This document shows positions 42,401 through 52,555 of a stretch of 64,000 bases of DNA, one piece after another. Positions within the stretch are counted from its first letter, which is position 1, and each line of letters opens with the position of its first letter. The notes below the pieces were generated by a model. The model was not told where the DNA came from. It did no database searches and saw only the letters and a program-made list of their open reading frames with translations. The DNA lies in the NCBI GenBank assembly GCA_030267905.1, contig BRXX01000508.1, forward strand, positions 1 through 64,000, read 5' to 3'. Source of the stretch: Triparma verrucosa. Taxonomy: Eukaryota > Sar > Bolidophyceae > Parmales > Triparmaceae. Made by a program: the position numbers and the translations under genes.

Positions 42401-45198
42401 TTGTTGTATGCGGAGGTTGCGGGACTTGCCATGTGTGGCGTTACACCTGGAAGGGCGAGGAATCCAAGCTGGAGCCGCTGTGTCGATTAGGTGCGCTTAG
42501 GCTCGATGTTCTCGCCGTGTCTGGACTCTCCTACATGGAGTCCGATGATGCCGATCTGGGGCACTTGATGTTCACGGACGACAGGGGTTTCGTTACGTCC
42601 TACAGCTTGGCGTACCTTCTGCAAGAGATTGAGATGAAGACCGGCAAGAAGATAGACTCGGTGGACCCCAGCAGCTTGCCCACCGCCGACTCCGACTACA
42701 TGCCGCACTTAAAGCTCACTCGCGATATGAAAATCTACCAGACTACGATCCCCTCCAAGGTGAACGAGGAGGCGGTTGCGGAGATTGAACCCGAGTTCAG
42801 GTGGCAGTCAGACAACGGTTCCGCCGTCGTGAAGGCCATTGGAATCAACAAGCCTCGGTCACTACTGGTCGCGTCGGCTACCGGCTACATGCGGCTATAT
42901 AACCCAAGCTCGGGCCTCTTGGGGGAAATGAGGCTTCCCAACGTCCCCGATCATTATATGTACGGGAGGGGGTTGGACTCCGAGGTTGACTGGGTCTTCG
43001 TCCAGGAGAGGCAGCACGTGACCAAGGAGCACGAAGAGAGAGCGAGAGAGCTGACTGCACCGAAGCCAAGAAAAATGACCAGGAGAATGTCGTACTTGAT
43101 GAAGCAACAAGCTCGACAACAAGAGCAAATCTTGTCGAGTGGGAATGGGAAGAAGGATGCGAGGGCTCTCTGGAACAAGGTCCAGGAGACCGTCCAGAAG
43201 ACGGCTAAGTTGAAACATACGACGGTCTCAGCGTTCGGTCATAACTTCACGATAAAGCATGGCGTGATTAAAACCCCCAAAAGAGAGAGCAGAGCGAGTC
43301 GCGGCGGCAGAGCCAGTCGCGGTGGGAACGATTTCCTAGCTGATGAGGAGGCGAACTTGAAAGCTAACAGGTCGAATTTTCTGACGCAAGCCAAGAGCAG
43401 CCAAGGTTACGACAGCAAGCCAACAACTGCTCCTACAACGTCGAGACTTTCGCCCATGAGTACCCCTGGAAGTCCAGGAAAGTCAGGAAAGTTCACGGTG
43501 GGCGATTTCCACGACATGTTCGTAGAAGAGAGTCCCTTTGACAGGATCAAGGACACCGGGAAAGTCCCCGACGTTCCCGATGCCTTCACGTCGAGGTCGA
43601 TCCATTTGGGCGCTCTCGATGGCGTCTTTAACTTCGAGCAGGTGAAGATGCTAAAGAAAGTCGGCCTTTTCAAGGAGAGGAGGGACGCCTACAGCAGAGC
43701 GTATCCCGTCATTGTCCCCCCGATGCTCGACAAGATGTCCCAGCTGAAGTTGGAGGCCCTAGAGGCCCTGGAGGAGCCGCCTGAACTGATTCTCCCCGAT
43801 TTTGCGGCGGACGGGTCTCCACTCAAGCCGGAGGCCAGACCCGGCACGACCGGAGGAATCGGGAAAGCGGGCAAGAAGGGGCAGAGGCAGAACTGGAGGG
43901 GCTACAAGAATCTAGTGAATGAGTTCGAAAGGAGCATAAAGAATGTAAGACGTCCCCCCATCACTCCTGCTGGCATTAGCAACAGCACAAGGGCCAAAAC
44001 AGCTTACGTCGCTCCTGGAACGGCGTCGGCGAAGGTCGACCTGGGCAGGCAGAACGTGCAGATCGAAATGTCGACTGAGCTCGCCGACAAGCTCGAAAAT
44101 GATATGAGCGACAGTGACGAAGATGACGATTTGGAGAAGGAGTGCAGTCCGGTAGCTAGGCGCAGGAACAGTAGCGCCTTTAGCGATAGCACAGAGGGAG
44201 AATCTCCTGTGAGACTCCATCGGATTGAGCGGGATACGTACGGTAAAAACGCCGACTTTGGGTTAAAGAGCAAGCACATGAGCCACGCTCAGCATTTAAT
44301 GGACGACGCCGTCGCGGAAGAAGACCACACTCTGATGACAGGCACGCACCAGGAAGTCCAGAGGAAGGCGAATGCCGAAAAGAAAGAGAAAAAGGCGAGA
44401 AAGCAGGACATCGTCACGGAGGAGCAAGAGATCCAGCGAAGGTTTTCCCTCGTCATGAAGCACAAAGCTGAGGCGCAGCAGTTGCAGCGTAAGGACAGCA
44501 CAAAGAGCTTGGGTGCCAAGAAGGGAAGTGCCAACAGTATGACTGACGAGGGGGCAATGAGAAGGAGGACGAGCAGCATGAACAGCATGTCCCATATCGG
44601 CGGCAGGAGTCCCCCCAAGAAGAAGCCGCTGAAGGAGAAGTGGTCCCAGCTGCGGCAGGGAGAGTTCGGCCCTAATTACACCATAGATGAGGTCAAACAC
44701 TTCTACAACTGCTTCAGCTACGTCGACAAAGACATGAGCGGAGAGATTGATGTCGACGAGTGGCAGGAGTTCTTGTTGGGGATGGACCAGGCGATGACTC
44801 CAACAGATAGCAGGAGGTTGTTCATGCACATCGATGCCAACCACAACGGGGTCATAGACATGGCTGAAATTTGCAAGGTGGTCTTCAACAAGGCGACCCC
44901 CGAGCAGCTGAGGACCATGGTCAATGTCATGGACAAGACGACCTCGGCGAAGAGGGTGATCAAGACGAAGCGGGAAGATTTCAGCCGTAACGACCTCAGG
45001 CATTTATTCAGCATTTATGACGAAAACAATGAAAAAGAGGTCAGTGTAAAGAAACTGCAGTCGGCGTTCATGGTCCTCGGTATCCCTCCGAGGAAAGTTG
45101 AGAAGATCTTCGAGGGCAGCAACATAGACATGGTCAACGGGAAAATGGACGCGGAGGAGTTCGTGGACATTTTCCATGCTTACCTCAAGAAGCTATGA
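39418..45198 (+). CDS. Giant TerD / EF-hand / WD40 protein
   Basis: Exons 39418-39687, 39825-40265, 40343-41029 and 41104-45198 give 1830 residues in closed phase. Residues about 60-180 resemble a TerD domain, a calcium-linked stress module: CDLDITGITYD, IALSGDSDGFNGADEETLAIDL and KTMCIVILATS. An EF-hand follows near residue 325 (DINGDTKVDWDEF). Residues about 390-1000 form WD40 propellers (KIYLWDI, KSIVLWGL, FKVWDF). A long charged, partly disordered region comes next, then a C-terminal EF-hand group near residue 1670 (DKDMSGEIDVDEWQEF and DANHNGVIDMAEI). It is likely a calcium-responsive scaffold, possibly ciliary, since EF-hand/WD40 proteins are common in axonemes; this is inference. Confidence 0.8.
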
Positions 45199-45318
45199 GC
45201 TATGTATGAGCTAAAGTATGAGTATGAGTGCGAGTATATGAACTGTAACAATAGAAGAAGAAGCAAATTGTGTAGATTTATAATAGAAATACAATTACAG
45301 GTTTGGGACGGATTTTTT

Positions 45319-46130
45319 CTATCGTCTGCCCCAAGCCAGGGGGTTTATGTCTCTCTTTGCCTTTCCGACTCTTACTCGAGGCGGTTCGACGTGCTTGCTG
45401 TCGTGTTCCCAACTGGCATTCGCAGCCCCCAAGCAAGTCCCGTAAGCTCTTGTGTCGTAGCAGTGAGGACGAGTTTTGATGTGGTCCATGTCATTGAGCA
45501 TCCCCGGGGACATGGTTCCGTAGCTCATTGGCATCTTCGCAAACGCTCCCCTTCCCCCAAATTCGTCGGGGATCGTGTCTTTTCCGAATCTGAACGACGT
45601 CGCGTTCCTGTTCTTGGAAAGAATCTGCTTGCCAATCGCGCGGGTCGGTTTGAGGCGTTCATAGGTCTGAGAGCCCCAATCGAGCTCAGCATAAAGCTCG
45701 CGGGTGGAAGGCTGGCCTACGAATTCAAGTCCTTTGCCGCCTGGGTGGAATGAAGTCTGGCTGGGTTTGAAGCTAGAGGGGGGTTAGGAGCATGTCATGA
45801 GAGGAGGCGCTGGGTGAAAAACCTACCTCTTCAGGAAGTCAGAATGAATCTCTGACTTCCTGCTACTAGTCCTCGCGCTCCTGAGGCCTCCCATATCTTG
45901 CGCTACGTACTCCACAGAAGAATGGCCAATCACAGCCCGATGGGCAACATTTGCATAGTCTGCGGGGGTGAAAGGTGGGGGGTGAAAGGTGGGACGGTGA
46001 GCAGGCAGTTAAGGGCGGAATCGGATCTGGGTTGCAACTTACTTTTCGGGTTCGATGAATGGTGGGCTCCTCCTTCCGCGGCCCTGGAGGTGTATTGGGT
46101 CTCACTCCGTGTTGATGCTGGCCATTCCAT
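45319..46130 (-). CDS. Conserved-looking protein of unknown function
   Basis: Exons 46130-46043, 45959-45827 and 45772-45319 give 224 residues with matching phases. The start is MEWPASTRSETQ. The composition is polar, with Ser, Arg, Tyr, Phe and Gly, no signal peptide or membrane helix, and repeated short motifs of the kind FKPSQTSFHPGG and TSFRFGKDTIPDE. Such Pro/Gly/Tyr motifs are seen in microtubule-inner or flagellar proteins, but I cannot assign the family. It is tail-to-tail with the TerD-WD40 gene (120 bp). Confidence 0.6.
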
Positions 46131-46533
46131 GCTGAAGGTAAAATTGAAGCCGATAAAAATTCTTCTTTTTCAGAGAAAAAGGACTGAGCTGCTGGGTCGG
46201 ATGATGCGGCAGGTATTGAAGGTTTGGAGGGGGGAGCAGTTTTTAGAGGGAGGGGGGGTGTATATTTTTTAGAGAGTGGTGGGTTAGGGCTGAGCGTGGA
46301 GGAAGTCCAGCTGACTCTTCTTTACTTCGATCTCGACACGAAGCAGAGAAGGAAGAGAATAAGAGTGGATAGAGATATATTAAGAGTAAAGGATGACAGA
46401 AAAAACGCTTTTATGCTAACGTCGGTTTGACTTTTAGCGGGTGCTCTAGCGGGAGCGGGAGGCATCTTTAATCACTCTAACGTCCATCGGCACCACACGT
46501 CACACACACACACACACACACAAATCATGAGCC
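46131..46533. other. Spacer with (CA)n run
   Basis: This is 403 bp between two minus-strand genes. It contains a (CA)n microsatellite at about 46501-46522 and otherwise AT-balanced unique DNA. It should hold the promoter of the unknown protein gene and the 3' end of the UEV gene. Confidence 0.5.
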
Positions 46534-47242
46534 CTAGGAGAACTGGTCGTCTTCTCCAGGCTGTGGGAGCTTGCGGTTGGCGGGCATGCTCATTTGCTGT
46601 TTGATTCCCACCAGGACGTCGTAGATGCCCATTTGGCGGTTCCAGTTCTTGGTGGCGGGGAGCTTATTCTCGATGATCTTTCCGTCCCTCTGGTTGACGC
46701 AGGGCAGGTTGATTTTAGTCACGAACTTGATGAGGGGGGGCTGGCTCGGGTATTCATCTGTACATGTGACGAGGATGGAATAAAACCTATTGTCAAAGGG
46801 AGTGTTTTGGGGGCCGATGATGTTGGCCTGCCAATTGGTGAGGAACGTGTCCTCAGGGTCAACAAGCCCGTAGCTGAGGGTCATATCATTTCCAGAGGCT
46901 GCGGAGCGTGCGGGGGGCGGGCGGGGCGGGGTCAGAATGGGGGCGGAGGGGCAGGGCGGAGGCAAGCAAATGGGGGAGCGCAGGTCAAGTTTTGATTTGA
47001 TCCTACCTTTCTCTGACGACTCCAGCTCATCCAAGAGTTTGAAGTTGCGCGGGACTGGGGGTCGGAGAGAGAGACGAGTGGGGGAGGGTTAGCAACGAAG
47101 CGCGACGAAGGGGAAACAAAATAGATTTACGGTCGGAACTCCTCTAAGCGGAATGAGAAAGAGGAGTGGATTTCTAGCTTCTCTCGATTGGTTCGAGAGA
47201 TCGCTCACCGATCACTATTTCTCCTGTCGTCGTGGTCTGCAT
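46534..47242 (-). CDS. UBE2V: Ubiquitin-conjugating enzyme variant (UEV1/MMS2)
   Basis: Exons 47242-47209, 47054-47007 and 46898-46534 give 148 residues. It pairs with Ubc13 to build Lys63-linked ubiquitin chains. VPRNFKLLDELE, DMTLSYGLVDPEDTFLTNWQANIIGP, FYSILVTCTDEYPSQPPLIKF and LPATKNWNRQMGIYDVLVGIKQQM match UEV proteins closely. The usual catalytic HPN-to-Cys element of active E2 enzymes is absent, as expected. Exons 1 and 2 are very short (34 and 48 bp). Confidence 0.93.
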
Positions 47243-47380
47243 GTTCAGGTGATGTGGCGCGTGTAGGACCGCGTGAATGGAGGAAATGAGTGATTTGTGA
47301 AATAACCCATTCCCAGGCATAATATTCCGCAAAACACAGCCACAGCACCTACACGTCGTCGTCGTCCCGAATATAACAAT
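47243..47380. promoter_or_regulatory. Compact bidirectional promoter UEV / PDH E2
   Basis: Only 138 bp separate the two opposed start codons, so the two transcripts must share or abut a core promoter. CGTCGTCGTC lies near the E2 side. No TATA box is seen. Confidence 0.55.
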
Positions 47381-49053
47381 ATGCTGCGACACGCCATCTC
47401 GCAAACAGCGAATAGAGCTCTAATATCCGGCCGCTCCGGGCTAGGAGCCCTCTCAGCGGCACCATCAAGCGCCTCCATCCTCTCTCAACGTATGTGCTTC
47501 TCTTCAGACCTTCCTGACCACACCGTCCAGGGGATGCCGGCGCTATCGCCCACGATGGAAGTTGGTAACATCAGCTGGCGAATGAAGGTGAGCAGGATCC
47601 TCAATTTACGCGACATGTCTCCAAAAGGGTGACTTGACGGCAAGTGCAGCTCCTCGTCGAGGGCTTGCTGTCACCTGGACATACAATCTTCTTCACCTCC
47701 ATCTGACGCCACGCGGCCGCCCCCATAATTTACAGGAGGGAGACGAGTTCGTGGCCGGCGACGTCCTCGCCGAGATAGAAACCGACAAGGCCAGCATAGA
47801 CTTTGTGACGGAAGATGATGGCTTCGTTGGCAAGCTCCTCGTGCCCGACGGCGCGCAGGAAGTCCCCGTAGGCGCCCCCATTCTAGTCGTCGTCGATAGT
47901 GCTGACGACGTCGCGGCCTTCAAGGATTTCGTGGCGGAAGGTGCCGATTCGAGCTCGAGCGGTGCAGACGATGAGGTCCAATCCGAGTCCCCTACTGCTT
48001 CTTCCACTACAACTACCACTACCACTGCTTCCAACGTCCTGCCCGAATTTATGCTCACGCCCGCGGCTCGGCACATGTCTCAGTCCTCTGGCGTCGACGC
48101 CACCGTCCTCTTTCCGGGGTCAGGGTTGAAGGGGAGGGTGACCAAGGGAGATGTTATCATGGCCTTGAAGGAGGTGAGAAGCGAGTGCGAGGCCAATTTA
48201 CTACTTACTACTACTACTATATTCTAACTCGTCGCAGGGCAAGGTCCTCCCCCCTTGGAGCGAGAAGGGGGCGTCTACCGTCGGCGGTGCTACTTCCACG
48301 GCACCCTGTGTGCGGCAGCCAGCTGCTGCTGCAGCGCCGTCAGTCTCAACGCCGGCAGGGGCGGTCCCCATCCCCCCCATCTCAAACACTGGGCCTTACG
48401 AGGACGTGCCCAACAGCAGCATGAGGAAGATCATTGCCAAGCGCCTCACTCAGTCGAAGGCGGAGGTCCCTCACTTTTACACCACTGTCACTGTGACCTT
48501 GGACGAGGCCCTCGCGTTGAGGAAGGAGCTCGCCAGCAATTTCGGGGTGAAGGTTTCGGTGAACGATCTCGTCATCAAGGCCTCTGCTATGGCGCTGAGG
48601 GATCACCCTGGAGTCAACTTGAGCCCCACCGTTGACATATCTGTCGCCGTCGCGACTCCTTCCGGACTCATCACCCCCATCGTCCCTCAGGTCGACGGCC
48701 TCGGCCTTAGCGAAATAGGGAACAAGGTCCGCGATTTGGCCGGCAGGGCCAAGATCAACAAGCTCAAGCCGGAGGAGTTCCAGGGCGGATCGTTCACCAT
48801 ATCCAACTTGGGAATGTTCGGCATCACGGAATTCTCCGCGGTCATCAACCCCCCTCAGGCGGCCATCCTCGCCGTGGGCGGCGGATCCCCTAGGCTGGTC
48901 CCGCCCAAAGACGGCAAAGGGCCGCCCATCACTGTGACGGAAATGACCGCCAGGCTCTCCGCAGATAGAAGCAAAGTTGACGAGGCAACAGCGGCGGCAT
49001 TCTTGCAATCGTTCCAAGACTATCTTTCTTCCCCAGGCAAGATGCTTGCGTAG
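47381..49053 (+). CDS. Pyruvate dehydrogenase E2-like (dihydrolipoyl acetyltransferase or E3-binding protein)
   Basis: Exons 47381-47587, 47736-48173 and 48238-49053 give 486 residues. The N-terminus is a mitochondrial presequence (RMCFSSDL). Then come a lipoyl domain (EIETDKASIDF, lipoyl Lys), a peripheral subunit-binding domain (LTPAARHMSQ, then LKGRVTKGDVIMAL) and the acyltransferase core (RKIIAKRLTQSKAEVPHFY, then GGSFTISNLGMFGI). The terminal active-site motif, normally DHRxxDG, reads ADRSKVDEA, so the catalytic His appears replaced by Arg. That resembles the degenerate site of the E3-binding protein (protein X) more than a working E2. It may be structural, with the true E2 elsewhere. 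Confidence 0.9.
48174..48237 (+). repeat. Minimal introner-like intron in the E2 gene
   Basis: 64 bp, GTGAGAAGCGAGTGCGAGG at the donor, a (TAC)n run, and ATTCTAACTCGTCGCAG at the end. The branch block and acceptor block are fused, with the CTCGCTTCG part missing, so this looks like a deletion derivative of the longer element. Confidence 0.7.
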
Positions 49054-49128
49054 GTAATGTATTAAAGAGAATTTTGACATGTTGTACTAAAATAAAATGC
49101 AATCACCAACCAACAACTATTTGATCTT

Positions 49129-49827
49129 CTATTTATTAATATTATTCTCGGCCTCGATGATGGGCACGAGCTCGAGCAACGTCTTAACCGTGAAAGTTGG
49201 CTCATGAGTCTTTTTCCCCGCTGCTCTTTCCTCCGACGACCGCCCTGCCGCCCCCTCGTCCAACAGTGCGGTCGCACTCCCAGCCCCATTTCCAAATGCC
49301 ACGTCGTTCGCCGCGCTGTCACCAACCATCAAAATTTCCTCAGGAGACACGCCCCATCGCTTTGCTATCAACAACATCGCCGCCGGGTCAGGCTTCGCAG
49401 GAGCGTCTTTCGTTATAAGTGGCGTTGACGTTGGACCAAGATCAAGCTCCCCGTCTCGCGAAAGCGCTGGATTGACCGGAGCGTCCCACATCTCCTCCAA
49501 GAAATATGTCAAGGTAGCGGCTGAGTTTCGCGTGACTATCGCCATCGGGAGTCCCTGCACATCGAGCCATGTTGCCAGCTCGACCGCTCCAGGATTCAGC
49601 TCCATCCTCAGTGCACCCTCCCGCTCAACGTCCACGATGGCCTGCATCGCTTCTTTTCGCTGCGCTGCGGGCATGGCCGCTACCTCGGCGAGGATGTCTT
49701 TGGAAAGTTCGACTCCAGCTAAATCGTACATCTTCTTAAAGTCAAGCGACCCTGCCTTCGTCAGTGTGCCGTCCATATCGAAGACGACTCCACGCGTCGC
49801 CATTCTTCGCGCGAGAGTCCGGAGCAT
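49129..49827 (-). CDS. HAD-superfamily phosphatase
   Basis: Single exon, 232 residues. HAD motifs are in order: I, VVFDMDGTLT with the nucleophilic and acid Asp; II, AIVTRNS; III, a Lys in the DAPAKPDP segment; and IV, MVGDSAANDV. The fold and length suit a phosphoglycolate-phosphatase or nucleotidase type enzyme, but the substrate is uncertain. The basic N-terminus (MLRTLARRMATR) could be a weak mitochondrial signal. It is tail-to-tail with the E2 gene and head-to-head with the FKBP gene. Confidence 0.88.
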   Translation of the reverse strand: MLRTLARRMATRGVVFDMDGTLTKAGSLDFKKMYDLAGVELSKDILAEVAAMPAAQRKEAMQAIVDVEREGALRMELNPGAVELATWLDVQGLPMAIVTRNSAATLTYFLEEMWDAPVNPALSRDGELDLGPTSTPLITKDAPAKPDPAAMLLIAKRWGVSPEEILMVGDSAANDVAFGNGAGSATALLDEGAAGRSSEERAAGKKTHEPTFTVKTLLELVPIIEAENNINK

Positions 49828-49959
49828 TTCTGTAGTAGTGAAATGTGATTATAGATAAAACGTTCGCAACGTCGTGTTGTGCCAAGATATGCTTGAAAAA
49901 GTACCAGATAATCCGTCCCATTTTTCTTAAATCAGTTACACAAAAACAGAAAGACACCG

Positions 49960-51248
49960 ATGGATAAGCTGATACCACCGAAAAGCGATGGTGACGACGA
50001 CGAAGAGGAATCTCCGTATACCTTTTGTGAACTAATGAGCGACTTAGTTCAACTGAAAATTACTTCTGCGCCGCAAACGCCGAGGCCCACCGAGCAGGCA
50101 GACGTCCATGACCAAGTCACAGTCTCAATCAGGTGCTACCAATCTGGGGGGTCGCCTGACAACCCTCTGTTTGAAGAGAAGAGTGCCACTTATATCGTGG
50201 GAGATGCCGAAGTCCCCCCAGGCCTGGAGCTAGGCTTCCGCTTCATTAGGAAGTCGGAGAGGGGAGTGCTCCGAGTCAAGTCAAAGTTTGCCTACGGGGC
50301 GGCTGGGTTGTCTGACCGCGGGGTCGCACCAGACGCTGATTTAGAGTTCGAAGTTGTGCTAGAGGACATTGTGAGGTCGGGAGACTTTAAGTTGGAGGAG
50401 GTGAGTGTGTGACACGACACCAATGTGATTGATTTTGACTTACCCTCGTCTCTCCCTCCCTCATCTCAACAGAAAATAAAGGTCGCTTTGAGGAAGAAGG
50501 AGCTCGGGAACGCTGAATTTAAGCGCAAGGAATACAAGAAGGCTCTGAGGTTGTACAGCGCCGCAGCGACGACAGCCGTAGAGGAGCTGAATGCCCTGAC
50601 GGACGCAGACGGGACTGATGAAGAGGAAAAAGACGGTTTAGTTTGGGGGGAGGTCCGAGCTGTTGCCGTGGCCTGCACCAACAACGTGGCGCGCGTCCTT
50701 TTCAAGATGAACGAGTGGGCGAAGGCAAGAGACGCTTGCGTCGAAAGCTTGAAAATCGACGGAGATACAGTGTCGACGTACCTTGTTTGCTGTAACATTT
50801 GCATTTCGATGGCTGAATTCGAGGAGGCCGAAATGGCGATTGTTGAGGCGGGAAAGATGTGCGAAAGCGAAAAGGATCTGGGTGAGTAGTGTTGCTGTGG
50901 GGGTAGTGGACTGAGCCACACGTCTAACACTCGTTTCCTTTTGTGGGCACAGCTGAACTAGCCAGGTTGACAAAGCTGCTGAAACGACGCAAGAAGGAAT
51001 ACAAGAAAGAAAGGAAGGAAATGTGGACGAGAGGTTTGGGAGGTGGAGGCGGAGGAGCGAAGAAAGCAAGTCGTGGAGGAACGAGTGCTGACGAGAAGAA
51101 AATCAAAATAGTAAATGGTAACCCTGAAGCAGATGAAGACAAGGAAGAGAACAGGACCATGCTGCTGTGGCTATTGAGTCTAGTTGCCGCGATCTTAGTG
51201 GTCGGAGTGTCCATCAAATTAGCGGATGGTAATGGAGAAAGGGATTAA
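49960..51248 (+). CDS. FKBP-TPR tail-anchored protein (FKBP8-like)
   Basis: Exons 49960-50400, 50473-50881 and 50953-51248 give 381 residues. Exon 1 encodes an FKBP-type fold (VSIRCYQSGG, VPPGLELGFRFIRKSERG, FAYGAAGLSDRGVAPDADLEFEV) with many PPIase pocket residues altered, so isomerase activity may be weak. Exon 2 carries TPR-like helices (KKELGNAEFKRKEYKKALRLY, ACTNNVARVLFKMNEW), the Hsp90-binding type module. Exon 3 ends in one membrane helix (MLLWLLSLVAAILVVGVSI), a tail anchor. This order (FKBP, TPR, C-terminal anchor) is that of FKBP8/FKBP38. The stop codon is only 23 bp from the stop of the next gene. Confidence 0.88.
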
Positions 51249-51271
51249 GATAGAAGAACAGCAGATCATTT

Positions 51272-51823
51272 TCAGTCAACAAACTCAATCAAGGGCTTCT
51301 TCTTCTTAGGTAACACTTCACCGGTGATTTGACCCTGGCCCGTCGACGATAGTTCCCGCTTCAGAAAATTCTTCATGGGCGAGTCGCTGGCGTCAGAAGA
51401 CAAGCGTGCACGCGAGGAGGGGGGCGCTTCACCGTCCTCCATCTTGGCAATTGCAGATTCACTGAAGTCGCCCAGGGCAACCGTCAGCTCTATGCGCTGG
51501 CCAGAGGACGGGGATTCGTCGTCGTTTGCATTTGGGTCGGCGCTTTCACCATCGCCATTGCCATTGTCATCACTATCACTATCACTATCACTACTGCGGT
51601 CACCCATTTCTTTCGGTGGACTTAGCTTCACACAGTCACCGTCTATCACCTCTGCATCGTCCAGGTTCTCATTTGCCGCAGCCATCTCGGGAAGGAAGGA
51701 CTGCAGGCGAGACATCAGATCGGAATTCGATGTCTGCACAAGCCCCCCAAGCAGCGAGTTCATCGGCGACGTTGACGAGGCAGCAGGCTTGTCGGGGATC
51801 TCCAAGGTTTCGCGTTCACTCAT
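51272..51823 (-). CDS. NOPCHAP1-like protein (box C/D snoRNP assembly)
   Basis: Single exon, 183 residues from the ATG at 51823. The middle has LMSRLQSFLPEMAAANENL, the conserved core of the C12orf45/NOPCHAP1 family (DUF4598), which links NOP58 to the R2TP chaperone. The rest is acidic and Ser-rich, with a Ser-Asp repeat (AGTGAT microsatellite), and the end is KKKKPLIEFVD. The family is divergent, so the call rests on that core motif and on size. In-frame codons continue upstream to 51904 but there is no need for them. Confidence 0.65.
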   Translation of the reverse strand: MSERETLEIPDKPAASSTSPMNSLLGGLVQTSNSDLMSRLQSFLPEMAAANENLDDAEVIDGDCVKLSPPKEMGDRSSDSDSDSDDNGNGDGESADPNANDDESPSSGQRIELTVALGDFSESAIAKMEDGEAPPSSRARLSSDASDSPMKNFLKRELSSTGQGQITGEVLPKKKKPLIEFVD

Positions 51824-52555
51824 GGTTTTTATAATCAGATTTCTCACACCCTCGGAGCGATCAGTTGATATGAAATATTGTAAGGCGGAGAGGATGATCA
51901 CCAAAGTGTATTCTGAAAGTGATAGCGCAGGTAGAATCGTACAGAGGCAGGATATCGAAAAACTGATTCCATCACTCCCAGAGAAATTTATCTCTAGACT
52001 GAGGTATTTCCATGGTCAATTTTGTTCATATTATTTACCTTAAGACATCTCAACGAATTTTTACATTATTAAATTTGTCAAAAAAGCCCAATTTGTCTGA
52101 TTTTTACAATTGATTTTCACTATTAAAAGTGATATAGACAAAATAAGTTCCATATTTGCAATTATAAGAATATTTAATTAGCTATGAGAACGTTTTTGGG
52201 CCATTTTGGAGCCTATTTTGTTCATTTTTTAAGATCAACTTCAAATCCCTTTTTGTCCTTTTTAATAACTTTATTATTCCTCTTAGAGGTCTTAAAGTGA
52301 ATAATATGACCAACATTTACTAAGTAAATGTTTGGAATAGCCTAAACACTGAAATTTCTCAAAATCACGTTGTAGCGTGGCCTCGCGAATTTCCTTTACG
52401 TAACAGACTACTTACACCACCAACAAGCGGGCACATCAAATATAGACCTAATAAAGGCTTCTTTATTGAAAACCAGAACATCCAATTTTTCACTGATCAC
52501 CGGGTCTGAACTTTCCCCCCCCACACCTGAAGAATCCCCAACACACGACGCCACG
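51824..52555. other. AT-rich intergenic island
   Basis: This lies between two divergent genes. From about 52010 to 52400 the sequence is markedly AT-rich compared with the rest of the window, with no open frame of interest. It contains repeated small words such as AATTTGTC and the palindrome-like ACATTTACTAAGTAAATGT at 52313-52331. It could be a decayed mobile element, a replication origin or simply neutral DNA. Confidence 0.6.
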
